The notes under the pieces are model-generated. The model was not told the DNA's origin. It made no database searches and worked only from the letters and a program-made list of their open reading frames with translations. A program made the position numbers and the translations under genes. Shown in pieces: positions 1-11,163 of a stretch of 64,000 bases of DNA (the first letter of the stretch is position 1; every line of letters begins with the position of its first letter). The DNA comes from Xestospongia bergquistia (lineage: Eukaryota > Porifera > Demospongiae > Haplosclerida > Petrosiidae): contig OZ014411.1 of NCBI GenBank assembly GCA_963965975.1, positions 4,263,001 to 4,327,000 of the forward strand. The letters are read 5' to 3'.

Positions 1-211
1 TCTTGAAATGTCCAAATTTTATGTCTGCAGCAACAGGAAGTGATAAATAGAAAGTAACACTTAAAACAAGTTGAAAGACATAAGAAATAAGATACTCTTC
101 ATCATCTTTTACTTTTATAGAAAAGAATATTGATGGAGTCATTAACTCTACTAGAACTATCCATACTAGGGACAAAATGGCTGTTTTAGGAAATGAAGCT
201 AGGCTTGACAT
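1..211 (-). CDS. SLC15/POT-like transporter, 5' end only (runs off window edge)
   Basis: Reading leftward from an ATG at 209-211 there is an open frame of 70 codons with no stop before the window edge. It is nearly identical to the N-terminus of the complete transporter at 6503-8044, so it is a tandem paralogue whose body lies outside the window. It would encode the first membrane segment (LVWIVLVELMTPSIFFS) and the start of the second. Compared with the intact paralogue it lacks 9 bases in frame, removing Gly-Leu-Tyr from the conserved G-x-x-A-D-x-x-x-G-R loop motif, and the motif Arg is His. Those two changes hit the family signature, so the copy may be non-functional even though its frame is open. 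Whether the rest is intact cannot be seen. Confidence 0.7.
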   Translation of the reverse strand, partial: MSSLASFPKTAILSLVWIVLVELMTPSIFFSIKVKDDEEYLISYVFQLVLSVTFYLSLPVAADIKFGHFK

Positions 212-941
212 AGTAGTAGAGTAGTCTGCTGTTTATTCACACAGGTAGTTCATAACTGATGATGACGTTTGTCTAAATAGCTCATTTAAGTTTGCTTATT
301 GTATGTTTACCTTTTCAATTTAGTAAGAAATTATATTTCCAACGCTTGATAGTATTCTAAAATGAAATTTGATGTTATGATAACTTAGATTTGGTGATAA
401 TACACAATGACAAACTCTAAACCTTTAAATATTAAGTTAATAAAGTTAGTCATCACTCTCAAATTACCACAATTAGTGACTTAACATTCTTTCATTTAAG
501 GAAAATGTTATATACACATTCATATTTTTTATTCCTTTAATAATGTTAACATTTTAAAGGTTTTCTTTATTTTTTATTCAAATTCAAATAGTTCCTGCAA
601 TGTGCCAATGTGTTGTATTTTTCTATGCAACTTTTGAAACCAACAAATGAAATGGACTTACATATGACAGAATCATCCTATCTCACTTTAATATACAATG
701 CATACTTATAACTATATATGTGTATATACAAGTTGAAGCATAATGGTGTTTTCATTCCTAGCATCCTATCAGACTCACTAAACAGTCAATCTGATGGTAT
801 GTTAACAATGTTTAGTCAATTTGATAGGATATTAAGAATGAAAATAGTATGGTGTATACTTAACACAAAACCTGTATTATATACTGCTTACTCAATGATG
901 AATTGCTATGCTTTTTATTGGGAATTTGATTTGAATATAAT
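212..941. other. Intergenic part of duplicated unit 1, no gene seen
   Basis: AT-rich sequence with patchy similarity to 8045-8987. It includes an imperfect inverted repeat near 766-793 whose unit-2 equivalent (8809-8836) is perfect. The short open frame starting at 718 runs into the foldback repeat and shows no coding features. Confidence 0.5.
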
Positions 942-1190
942 ATGTGATCTGATTTGCAAGAAGGGACCACTTCAGTCAAAACGTTTGTGAGCTGATTTTT
1001 GAAAAGGGACCACTGTTAATATACCTAAAAACAGTCTTGTATACATACATTTACCATGAATAGTTGTGCATGTACAGCAATTGTGTGTACACAACTGTTT
1101 TTGTAATGTGCTTTAACAGTGGTCTCTTTTTACAAATCCGGTCAAAAATGTTTTGCCAGAAGTGATCCCTTATTGCAAATCAGGTCACAT
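942..1190. mobile_element. Foldback MITE, copy 1
   Basis: A 249-base, almost fully palindromic element. It begins ATGTGATCTGATTTGCAA and ends TTGCAAATCAGGTCACAT, and the two halves pair along their length around a centre near 1065. The other copies are at 8988-9230 and 28424-28600. It has no coding capacity. Ends of the form TATGTGA/TCACATA suggest a very short target duplication; the superfamily is not assigned. Confidence 0.75.
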
Positions 1191-1647
1191 AAACTATCCA
1201 ATGATTGATTCAATCTAATGTTGTCATATATATAGTTGAACATATGTAAGTCAATGTTTGCAGTCTGAGGTCAACTTGTCAATATAACAATGTAATACTG
1301 ATAAATTTGACCAAAGTTCACTTGTCTATTTAAAAAAATAATATAATCATTAATAGAATGCATTATTGCCTAGTACTTTCATGCTGACAGTATGTATTAT
1401 GCATAATTAGCAACAATTATCTCATTGTGTGCCTATACTAAACTGGTAGACATTGAACTATATGCCTCTAGTGTTTTTAGAGAATAAATTCATGTTGTAG
1501 GATACAAAACTATGATAGATAGATAGATAATCATAATTTATGTACCCCTTGTCATTTTATTACATTACACAATGACCAAAGAGCAATAAAGGTTAGAGAG
1601 TAAAGGTAAGGGATACAGATGAGTTATACAGCCTTCACACCATTCGA
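1191..1647. other. Intergenic, duplicated-unit sequence
   Basis: AT-rich, alignable in patches with 9231-9620. A short GATA-type simple repeat occurs near 1515-1530. No gene seen. Confidence 0.4.
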
Positions 1648-1933
1648 AGATTAGTAGTGGGTATACAAAGAATATAGATTAAGAAACGTATTCTGAAGTT
1701 ACTTGAATTAGTAAATAAAGGAATTTTTAAAGCCCAAAAAATGATGACGTTTGTCATAATCTTGGAACTTTAAGGTACACCCAACCTTTTATACAACCTA
1801 ACATTATTGATGAAAATATTGCCAAGATTATGATAGATGTCATAATATAATATTTGGGCTTAAAACTTCCTGTATTAACTAATTCAAATAACTTCAGAAT
1901 ACATTTCTTAATCTGTACACCCACTACTAATCA
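1648..1933. mobile_element. Second foldback repeat family (about 286 bp)
   Basis: Left arm 1648-1770 and right arm 1810-1933 are inverted copies of each other over roughly 115 bases (ends GATTAGTAGTGGGTATACA and the complement of TGTACACCCACTACTAATC). The arms flank a spacer of about 40 bases. Only a right-arm-like piece occurs at about 9690-9795 in unit 2, and a shorter end fragment near 11410-11440. This is a non-coding MITE-like element. Confidence 0.65.
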
Positions 1934-2283
1934 TATATAATTACTGACTGCAATCACATTAAATGTTTGTTTTGTGTGATGTGATTGTTATAATAAGCAG
2001 TCACCCATTGAGTGGCATAAGAAATAACCTCTCGCAAAATTGTCAAATGGTTGTCACTATATGTACATAAATATTAACTGTTTTGTTTATAAAGGAAAGA
2101 TAAGTTTATCATAAATACCTATTAACAAAAAATAGCACAGTAAAATGAACACTAATTAACACTTGAATAAATCAATTGTAAAGACAGTATAATTTCCTTA
2201 TTTTCAGTACTAATGCAAAATTACAAGACAAGACAAGACAAATACAAGTGACATGAAATCAGTAAATCTTGTCAACATGAACA
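1934..2283. other. Intergenic, duplicated with 9796-10106
   Basis: AT-rich sequence downstream of the receptor-like pseudogene, closely matching 9796-10106. A GACAA-type short repeat lies near 2225-2242. No gene seen. Confidence 0.5.
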
Positions 2284-4109
2284 CTAGTCATCATCAAATA
2301 ATAGTGTTTCTCGTCTCATTCCTAATGACACCACTGACACTGAACTAGTTTCACATATTAAAGCAGGGGATCCAGGACAAGTTAAAGGAGCATCTGTACC
2401 ATCAGTAATAGGGTGTGGTATACACTTCTTAAATATTTTCTTGATTTTTGTAATTGGTTGTTGTAAACAAGACTTTAACAAATGATCCTAGACATGATAA
2501 ACTTTAATACCGCAGAACACAAAAAATGATAATGATACCAAAACAATACTTGATGTTTACCTTGACTTTGACTTTTGACAGGTTTGTATGTTCATATAAG
2601 ACATAAACATGAGATTTAGAAGAAATAACATTTCCAGACAAGCCAAAGGTATATGTCGATAAATTCCCTTCTTTAGGAAGTACATTGATATAACAATGGT
2701 TAAAAAAGATGCTAACACATCCAAGCTTATAGTTACCTTGGTATCTGGAGACACAACTAGTGCTAAGACAACACGAGCTAATAGTAAAAATCCAGTCCAA
2801 AAACGACACTTGTCCTTATACGGACCTCCATATGCATCAAAAATGGCTTCGTGTATGTTGACAAATTTGACAGCAACTCATATATGTTGATAGAGGTCCT
2901 TCAAACAATGGTATAGTGAGAAGATAGAAGGTATAGGCAACAATTAGCAAAATGATTACAGTGAGTGAGAACAAGAACAACGGTAAATGACAACCTGTCA
3001 GATATTGGACATTAGCATCCGCTCAGTAATGTGACACTATTATTACTATCACATTGAATATTGGAAAACAGTACGTATCAGTTTGGTATAAGAGAGAAGG
3101 ATCATGGTGGCTAGTACTTGAATTGATTGTCTCCCCACAAGTTGAACCACTTTGCTAGAATATCGTGACAGTATTATGATAAGTATTAAAATAAACCAAA
3201 CGTAGGCTGGAAAGATAAACTGAAGCCATGCCTTACGCCAAGAATCCATGCCATCAAAAAGACAAGTCTCAATGCCCAGATCTGGATTTAGCCAAGAAAT
3301 AAACTGACTAAGATATGCAATGGGGCCATCAGGAAAGAAGATGGGTTCATATATTTTGACAACATTAGCATAGAATATAAGTCCATTGATGGTACTTACA
3401 GACACAGTTAGATATAAGCAATGACAAAAGCTATCAGTGCTATACCAGCCACAGCAAATGGAATGATAAGAGCTAAGTACATTATTATTACATTGTCCAT
3501 ATTGATTGGAACCTAACATGACACTGAGTCCTTTAGTACATTGTCCACAGAGTATACCAGACCTTTTGTGAAGACATTGAGAGTCAGGAGAGGTGACTTT
3601 AAAATCAATTTTTCCATCATTACAATAATCAAAGGGACACGTTGGATGTACAATAAGACAGTCTGAGTCATTTTTGTAACCAATCCACATATCACCATCT
3701 CTAGTTATAATTTTGGTATTAATATCACAAGTTATTGAATGTGTGTTTAATTCAGATCTACAAATACATGTGTCATTACCAATGGGAACCCAGTTGGACA
3801 GGACTTAACGCTAACTTTTACAACTTTAGCTCTTGGGTCAGATAAAGATTTAATTGAGCTTTCTAGAGTCACAAAGACCTCTGTTGTGTTTACTAATTCA
3901 GGATTTGCATATACTTTGAAGGTTACATTGGTACAGCTTGCATTTAGTCTAGTTTTGGCAGTTTGCACATTGGATGGGCTTTCTGATGTTACCAATTTTA
4001 TCACACCCTCTGTTAAGCCATCCTTTATACCAACAGTAGCTAGCAATATACTTGTCTCTCTCTCTTTCTCTCTTTCAACAAAGTATCTTAATGAAAGAAA
4101 CATGACCAA
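2284..4109 (-). pseudogene. Multi-pass receptor-like membrane protein, decayed copy 1
   Basis: The reading frame must be pieced together from several frames. From 4109 leftward comes an ectodomain stretch rich in N-glycosylation sites, a Cys-rich stretch (CPFDYCND, then RSGILCGQC), the loop segment TINGLIFYANVVKIYEP, a motif block DLGIETCLFDGMD, and then several hydrophobic segments to about 2590 and a cytoplasmic tail ending at a stop at 2284-2286. I know this arrangement as a family abundant in sponges and some other invertebrates, but I have no established name for it. Lesions are a frameshift near 3775, a compensated pair of indels near 3420-3480, a frameshift near 2850, and in-frame stops TAA at 2557-2559 and TAG at 2488-2490. 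The corresponding codons in the copy at 10125-11163 are sense codons (Gln and Trp). The N-terminal part is missing. Confidence 0.75.
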
Positions 4110-5280
4110 AAGAAATAAAAGCTAATATCCTTTGTTATGAAACAAAGAAACTAGATAAGCATCATATTGATTAACAATGCAAAATGACTGCATCTACCTC
4201 AGTTCTACTTTCTACTTTTTTATTGTTCCTTTTCCATTTACATGTTTGTTTATGTTTATCTGATCTTTTTACTGAAAGTGTATCTCCTACTTCTCGTGAA
4301 TATTAATATAAATTTCCCATCCAATGTTAATCGAAATTTGCTCCTTGATTTTGAAAAAAAAAAACACTTTTGGCTTCCATACTATTGCAAAATTTGGTGT
4401 TTCTAATGTTGTTTATGACTATGCTGACAAATCTTACATTATACTGATGACATTTAGATTCACCATTAATAATCAATCATTTTGTTTGTGACAACATAAA
4501 TTGCTAGACACAGTTGCTATGCCTTAGCTATTTAGGGTATAAACACTGTATTAATTTTCCCTTCCTTTTTGTAGTTGCACACATTCACCAGATATTTATA
4601 AACTTTGCCTATCATATATATATAGTATTGCCTTTGTGCTTATTTTCATATTTCTTGATTACACAAAAGGAAGTCTATAATATGGACTTATGTACACATT
4701 CAGACAATTTATAAAAAAATCAATTTGAAGTTAATGGTAACATGAAGTATAATATACTTCATAAATATATATTATATATATTTACCAGTAGAGTAGTTCT
4801 TGATAGTAAACTACAAAAGACAAATCTATAGCATTTGTGTAACAAGACTGATTGTGATTTACTATGGAAAGATATAAACTATATTTGTATACACTAAACT
4901 CAATTTATCAATTGAACTAAATTGTCTCTTGATGTCAACACATGAAACACATACCAAACTTTTTACATAATGTAATGTCATATAAAATATTTTGAACACA
5001 CTGGCAAATGTTATATAAAATTAAAAGATCACAAATCACCTACTAAACAAAACTATATTAAGTGTATACTAAATCTGTATTCTTTATTATATTATATTGT
5101 CATGCTTAGGTCATTAACTAAAATTCTTCTCAAAACCCTTTTATAATACCATGCTCAATTGTATAGTTATCATTCTAATTTCTAATGATTTAAATGTTTA
5201 TTACAAAATCAAGCAAATAAGAAAAATATCTATCTCTACAAAATCAATTTTTTTATATTCCTTGTGTCATTGCTAATCAA
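4110..5280. other. Intergenic, duplicated with about 12490-14270
   Basis: AT-rich non-coding sequence closely matching the segment upstream of the second receptor-like pseudogene. It includes short TA-rich tracts near 4618 and 4765. The copy at 13430-13800 has extra sequence including a TA microsatellite. No gene seen. Confidence 0.5.
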
Positions 5281-5590
5281 AGATGTGGACAGCTTTCAGC
5301 ACAAGTTTTCTTTTTTCTAATATTGAGTCATATTTTGAACAATGGGGTAAACAACAACAACAGAATATAAAAGCAGCAACCTGAATTTGGTTTGTTACAG
5401 GTAGTAAGAGTTATGTTTGGGCTACTGGAAGGACATAAGGAGAATTGTTATGGTGTAAAAGTAACAATCATTTTTAGATTTACTTACCACATTTCAAAGA
5501 GACATCTTTACTATATTATAATTAGAATATTGGAATGATGGACAACTCTCACAATCAACAAAACAAGTAACAGCTATTACTGGTGACAAG
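5281..5590 (-). pseudogene. SRCR receptor remnant (3' part)
   Basis: This matches the 3' exons of the intact SRCR gene at 14270-15574. The tail-coding end (5281-5385) is joined directly to the membrane-proximal exon and the end of the second SRCR domain. The transmembrane-coding part of the last exon and its intron have been deleted, and the upstream SRCR exons are absent. It is the SRCR member of duplicated unit 1. It is clearly broken: the deletion fuses exon pieces out of order for a working gene, and no start or signal peptide remains. Confidence 0.75.
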
Positions 5591-5599
5591 ATATACTTA

Positions 5600-5880
5600 A
5601 AATATTACAAGGTCAAGATGGAAGAGATGGATTATCAGGACCTCAAGATAAAGCAGTAAGTCAAAAGAGAGAACAAGGAATACAAGGACCTTCTGAACCA
5701 ACAAATGGAGGTGTGGTCTATACACGATGAGGACAAACTTTTTGCCCAAACCATACAAGCTCTGTGTATCGTATGATGAAATAATCACTGCAAAAGCACA
5801 TGCATAAAAAGTGGATGAGGTGCCAACTACTTATGTTCACTACATAACCCACAATATACAAAGCATGTCATATCACTTCA
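5600..5880 (+). pseudogene. Short-chain collagen C4-like protein, decayed fragment
   Basis: Read on the plus strand, the sequence encodes a few Gly-x-y collagen triplets (GQDGRDGLSG), then a GGVVYTR block followed by a stop, then a CPN block. After a frame change comes GANYLC followed by HNPQYTKHV. These match, in order, the collagen tail and the start of the C-terminal domain typical of sponge short-chain collagen C4 proteins, as I know that family. A stop interrupts the YTR block, a second stop follows the CPN block, and a frameshift precedes GANYLC, so it is a relic. The rest of the C-terminal domain is not convincingly recognisable to about 6170. It has no equivalent in unit 2 and sits just beyond the unit-1 SRCR remnant. 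Confidence 0.6.
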
Positions 5881-6502
5881 ATATTTCTCTAGTATATCCG
5901 GATGTAAGTGTACTTTTGTGACTATAAGAGTAGATTATGCTGAAAAGTAGACAAGACTTGTTTCAAGTTCTAAAAGAATTTACTTGAGTTAGAGAAAGCT
6001 AAAAGCTGGTGTAGTTATTGCTGTGACAAAGTGTAGGGACACTCACTTATTAGTGATGATGTTTACCTCTGTAGGAAATGATCTCTGCCTTGTGAATGGT
6101 TTTTATTCTGCTAAGAAGTTAGGATGTTAAAAACATGACTGGAACAGTTTATGAAAAGTAGCAAATGAGCTACAGAGACAAATTCCTAGCAAAGTATTGT
6201 GCTTTTTTAGTTATTTGTGCAGTAATTTTCAGTGGTGATTGATAATAAAGTTAATAGAGTCAGTGATTTTAGTAAATTTTATTTGATAAAGTGCACACAA
6301 ATTCTCAATCATTTTTAAAAAGAAATTTTTAAAATTTTTATTTAATAAAATTGATGACTGTTTATTAGGGGGTGGGGATCAATTTAATACACAAAGATTT
6401 CCTACTGAAAACAGGTACTGCTTAAAAATTAAAGTCAGATATAAAAATAAGCAATAGTATACATTATACTATTGTAAAATAGCATGAAAGTATGCATAAT
6501 TT
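5881..6502. other. Intergenic, no gene seen
   Basis: AT-rich. It may hold further eroded collagen C4 domain sequence up to about 6170, then the 3' flank of the transporter gene. Nothing else recognised. Confidence 0.4.
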
Positions 6503-8044
6503 TCAGAATGTTTCATAATTCTCATATTTTTGTCTTCGAAGAAAATCATTCTCATAATAATTCTCTGCAATAACATTTGGATTAAATATGTCACCACGAC
6601 TGCGCAATTTGTACTTCTTGCTCAGCACAAGAAAAAACAAGAGGCTTGTCAACATTACTATTGTATTCACAGTAAAGATGTAAAATTCACAACTGGGCAT
6701 CCAACTTTTATTATGATATTTAAAGACATTTACTATTATCCAACCAGTTGATTCATACAAGCCTGAAATTCCAAAATAAACACCAATGAGAAGTCCTTTC
6801 ATACTATGTGGTGCTTGAGCAAAGACAAATTCGAGACCACCTGTTAAAATTAAAACAGATCCAAATGCTCCAATAAAGTTTGGTGCTAACATAATGTAAG
6901 TACTGTGCAGGTATTCATTCTGATTGGTTACATTTAATGTTTCTTCAAGTGGACATGTTTGATTAGAATTCTCTGTCTGTAGACTGAAGTACAAGTCTAA
7001 AGTGACATATCCAATTTTGCTTATAGTAGACATAAAAATGCCAACAGCAATTGTTTTAAGTATTGTTATGTGATATTGGAGATATTTTTTGATAAACTGA
7101 TAAAGTGGTATGAGCAGGACATTTACTGAGTAATGAAGGAAGTAAGATGAGTCAAATAAGCATTGTCCAAATGTTAGTTTTGTTGTTGCTAGTCGTCCAA
7201 TAGGTTGAGCAGGAAATGATACCATTGTAATAACAGTTACTAGTGGTAACATTCGAAGCAATATTTTTACATCTTCAACTTCCTCCTCTAAGAAAGGCCC
7301 ACCATACTTTTCTTTCCCTAAATCAATTCTAGAAGGGTGTGTTTCTTCCCAATAAGTTAAGGCAGAGCGTTTTACAGGATAATTGTTATTCTTTGCAAAA
7401 ATAAGAACATTGTACAATAACTTCAGCGGATTTCTTGATGGTATGTATTCTATGAAATATCTCTTCGATATCAAGCCAGAAATTATAATAATTTGTAAGC
7501 ATAGAAAATGACTGCAAATGATATAAATATCATACCTGGTATCTGATTGCGTCAGACAACTTGTTAATGCTGTAAGTAGTAAACCTAGACTTTTAGACCA
7601 CATAAAATACCAGACATATATACTTAATTGGTTTGAAGTTGCTGTGATGAGTTGGTCTGAGCCAAGCAAAAGATTGACTATAAAGAAAGCCTTTTGGGAA
7701 AGGACTGATATAGGTAAAACAATGTCAATTATTAGGTTGGCCTTTTTGAATGTATCTACTACAACTGACATGACAGCAATGAGACAAGTCACTGAAGAAG
7801 CCAGTACAAGATTGAACATGGCTGTCTTGAAACGTCCAAATTTTATGTCTGCATAAAGACCAGCAACAGGAAGTGATAAATAGAAAGTAACACTTAAAAC
7901 AAGTTGAAAGACATATGATATAAGATACTCTTCATCATCTTTTTCTTTCATAGAAAAGAATATTGATGGAGTCATTAACTCTACTAGAACTAGCCATACT
8001 AGGGACAAAATGGCCGTTTTAGAATATGAAGTTAGACTTAACAT
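6503..8044 (-). CDS. SLC15/POT-family proton-coupled peptide transporter-like protein, intronless
   Basis: A 513-aa polytopic membrane protein read from one uninterrupted exon. The N-terminal half has about six hydrophobic segments with the POT/MFS loop motif G-x-x-A-D-x-x-x-G-R at residues 62-71. The central cytoplasmic loop holds ALTYWEETHPSRIDLGKEK and YGGPFLEEEVEDVK (about 228-260), a block typical of SLC15-type members. The C-terminal half has the family signature GLEFVFAQAPHSMKG (about 403-417). N-glycosylation sites cluster at about 359-373 in the large loop between later helices, as expected for animal SLC15 proteins. The first helix lacks the classical E-x-x-E-R-F proton/substrate motif (VELMTPSIFF instead), so substrate and coupling are uncertain. 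Known SLC15 proteins import di- and tripeptides, histidine or bacterial muropeptides across plasma or lysosomal membranes. The start is chosen because the tandem copy at 1-211 keeps the same ATG and sequence similarity falls outside the frame. Confidence 0.85.
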   Translation of the reverse strand: MLSLTSYSKTAILSLVWLVLVELMTPSIFFSMKEKDDEEYLISYVFQLVLSVTFYLSLPVAGLYADIKFGRFKTAMFNLVLASSVTCLIAVMSVVVDTFKKANLIIDIVLPISVLSQKAFFIVNLLLGSDQLITATSNQLSIYVWYFMWSKSLGLLLTALTSCLTQSDTRYDIYIICSHFLCLQIIIISGLISKRYFIEYIPSRNPLKLLYNVLIFAKNNNYPVKRSALTYWEETHPSRIDLGKEKYGGPFLEEEVEDVKILLRMLPLVTVITMVSFPAQPIGRLATTKLTFGQCLFDSSYFLHYSVNVLLIPLYQFIKKYLQYHITILKTIAVGIFMSTISKIGYVTLDLYFSLQTENSNQTCPLEETLNVTNQNEYLHSTYIMLAPNFIGAFGSVLILTGGLEFVFAQAPHSMKGLLIGVYFGISGLYESTGWIIVNVFKYHNKSWMPSCEFYIFTVNTIVMLTSLLFFLVLSKKYKLRSRGDIFNPNVIAENYYENDFLRRQKYENYETF

Positions 8045-8987
8045 AGTAGTAGAGTAGTTAGCTGTTTATTCAGACAGTTGGTTCAAAGTAATGATGAAAG
8101 TTGTCTGAATAGCTGATTTAAGTTAATTTACTGTATGTTTACCTTTCAATTTAGTAAGTTAATTAACATGGTTGACAGTTATCTTATTCAAAATGAACTT
8201 TTGATGTTATCATAACTTATTACACAATGAGAAACACTAAACTTTTATATATTATAATCTGGACAAGTCATTGCTTCTTTGTGTTCTATATAAGATGACC
8301 CAAAGAACATTTGCTACAGTTAAACAAAAATATATATTGCACTATAGCGTAATAAAATCATAACTTAGACTGTATCTAGCAGATAAATTGTCCATGTTTG
8401 CTGAGGCCTAATGCTTGTATAGCTAATGTGTTGTTGTTATTCCTTCAATTTGCATGTCTATATAACACTCTATTAAATGGAAATAATGTCTAGTCAATAA
8501 TTGAGGTAATTTGAGAGTGATGACTAACTTTAGTGACTGACTAAGAGCAACAACTACACATAAATCATAAGCTTATGGAAAAAGAGAAGGATTCAGGGCT
8601 GACAGAATTAGTACTTAATTCCTTTAATACTTTTAGTGCTGTCTTCATTTATTGGTTTTAAATTCAAAAAAATTCCTGCAGTGTGCCAATTTGTTGTATT
8701 ATTGAGTCTAAATTAACATTGTAAAAATTGATTGGTTGACTTAACCAAATGTAGTTATACAAGTTGTATGTAAAGTAAACAAAATATTGTTTTCAATCAT
8801 AAAGTCTTATCAGATTGACTAAACAGTCAATCTGATCGTATTTTAGGAATGAAAACGGTGTTTACATTAAACCTGTATTATATACTACTTACTCTATGAC
8901 AAATTGTTATGCTTTTTACTGTTGGGAATTTGTTTTGATTATATGCTGTCCAATGATTGATTCAACCTAATGTTTATAATCCATCAT
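8045..8987. other. Intergenic of unit 2, no gene seen
   Basis: 5' flank of the transporter gene, similar in patches to 212-941. It contains a perfect inverted repeat at 8809-8836: two 12-base arms (ATCAGATTGACT and its complement) around AAAC. Confidence 0.5.
8809..8836. repeat. Perfect 12-bp inverted repeat with 4-base loop
   Basis: ATCAGATTGACT, AAAC, AGTCAATCTGAT. The unit-1 equivalent near 766-793 has lost symmetry through a substitution. A regulatory role or an eroded transposon end are both possible; nothing decides between them. Confidence 0.5.
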
Positions 8988-9230
8988 ATGTGACCTGATT
9001 TGCAAAAAAGGACCACTTCTGTCAAAACATTTGTGAGCTGATTTGTGAAAAATCAACTGTTAAAACATCTCAAAAAACATTTTTGTATACATACAGTTGT
9101 TATATATGCATAACTATTCTATATGTATGCAAAACTGTTTTTTGGTATCTTTTAACAATGTTTTTTTTTTTACAAATAAGGTCACAAATGTTTTGACAGA
9201 AGTGGTCCCTTTTTGCAAATCAGGTCACAT
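8988..9230. mobile_element. Foldback MITE, copy 2
   Basis: A 243-base palindromic element with ends ATGTGACCTGATTTGCAA and its complement, of the same family as 942-1190. It sits at a different point of the duplicated segment than copy 1: the sequence CCAATGATTGATTCAA lies to the right of copy 1 but to the left of copy 2. Confidence 0.75.
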
Positions 9231-10124
9231 ATATATAGTTGAACATATATAAGTCACTGTTTACAACCTCAAGCCAAGTTGTCAATATTATGTCATAATA
9301 CTTATAAAGGTTGACCAATATTCTCTCATCTATTAAAAAAACAATAATTATTATCATTAATGAATGTATTATTACCTAATACTACCATGCTGACAGTATG
9401 TATTATACATAATTACTGACAGTTATATCATTCTGAACTGTTGAACAATGAACTATATACCTCTAGTAATTATAAAGAACAAGATAATGTTGTAGGATAA
9501 TCTTCATTTTAGTAGCTCCTTTCCTTTTGTTTCATTACACATTGACCCCAGAGAAATAAACATTAGAGAGCAGAGGTGAAGAGTACAGGCCAGTTATGAG
9601 ACTGTCACTGCATTAGTGGCAACATGTTCATCAATAATGTCAGGTTGAGTAAAAGGTAGGGTGTACCTAATAGTGTCAAGATCACAAGAGATGCGATTAT
9701 ATTTTAGGCTTAAAAATTACTGTATTTACTAATTCAAGTAACTTCTCAATACATTTCTTAATCTGTAGTTTTTATATACCCACTACTAATCATATATGAT
9801 TATTGACTGTGATCACTTTAAATGTTTGTTTTGTTAGTGATTGTTATAATAAGCAGTCACACAATGGTTTGTCACTATATGTTCATAATTATTAACTGTT
9901 TTGTATATAAAGGAAAAGATAATTTTATCATAAATACACATTAACTAAAAATTGCACAGTAAAATGAACACTAATTAACATTTGAATAAATCAACTGTAA
10001 AGACAGTATAATTTCCTTATTTTCAGTACTAATGCAAAATTACAACACAAGACAAATATGAATGACATGAAATCAGTAAATCTTGTCAACATGAACACTA
10101 GTTATCATCAAACAGTAGTGTTTC
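9231..10124. other. Intergenic of unit 2
   Basis: Matches 1191-2283 in patches. It keeps only one arm of the second foldback family (about 9690-9795). No gene seen. Confidence 0.45.
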
Positions 10125-11163
10125 TCATCTCATTGCTAATGACACCACTGAAACTGAACTAGTTTCACAGATTAAAGCAGGGGATTTAGGACAAGTTAAA
10201 GGAACATCTGTACCATCAGTAATAGGGTGTGGTATATGCTTCTTAAATATTTTCTTGATTTTTGTAATTTGTTGTTGTAAACAAGACTTTAACAAATGAT
10301 CCCAGACATGATAAACTATAATACCACAGAACACAACAAATGATAATGATACTAAAACAATACTTGAGGTTTGCCTTGACTTTGACTTTTGACAGGTTTG
10401 TATTTTCATGTAAGACATAAACAAGAGGTTAAGAAAAAATAAAATGTGACACTATTATTACTATCACAATGAATATTGATTTGATGGAGGACTTTGAAAA
10501 CTGTATGTATCAGTTTGGTATAAGAAAGAAGGATCATAGTGGCTAGTACTGGAATGGATTGACTTCCCACAAGTCGAACCACTTTGCTAAAGTGCTGTGA
10601 CATTATTATGATAAGTATTAAAATAAACCAAACATAGGCTGGAAAGATGAACTGAAGCAATACCTTACAAAGAATAAACTAACATTTCAATATGAATTCA
10701 AGTTAAATGTACAGTTTGCTAATGTTAATGATTTCATAGCAACACCTTTACTACTAATAAACATTATACTACCTCTGTTGTTGTCACTGCATGCTATTAT
10801 TGAAGTAGATTGTATAGCTGTCTCATGAAAACCCTATTCTATATGACCCAGTCCTTGAAGTGTTATATTACTTACATTACTGATATTTAATGTACCTTGT
10901 AGAATATGAGTTCCCTCTAGAAAGTAGAATATTGTGTCATTAGTAAAGAAAGATGTATAATCAGCAACATAGAAAGACAAGTTGTGACAAGGTAAGTCAG
11001 TAGGAGGAAAAGGTATCTCATTAGGAGCTATATACAGAGACATAATATTCAGAGGAAGTACCATATCTACTGTAGAAACAAGTATAATTGATATTGTGTA
11101 ATAGATATGACACCAGTTCATGATGGCAATGTGTTCAAAACTGAGTACAATCAGAGAATGCAT
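10125..11163 (-). pseudogene. Multi-pass receptor-like membrane protein, decayed copy 2
   Basis: The N-terminal exon (11163 leftward) encodes a hydrophobic leader and an ectodomain with FYFLEGTHILQGTLNI and repeated NxS/T sites, then an in-frame TAG within the HIE-GFHET stretch near 10845 (a sense codon is expected). Further left, codons resume to about 10690, where the sequence is joined directly to a C-terminal membrane part (PAYVWFILILIIIMSQ), deleting the whole middle that survives in copy 1. A second internal deletion near 10440 removes membrane segments, and the tail ends early at a TGA where copy 1 has CGA. The two copies therefore keep complementary parts of the same protein. It is non-functional. 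Confidence 0.75.

Noticed and set aside
718-990. 90-codon open frame on the plus strand
   Set aside because: It runs into the foldback MITE, has no domain or splice context, and is broken in the duplicated unit 2.
3886-4125. Plus-strand open frame opposite the receptor-like pseudogene
   Set aside because: It is an antisense shadow of the conserved minus-strand coding sequence at 3747-4109.
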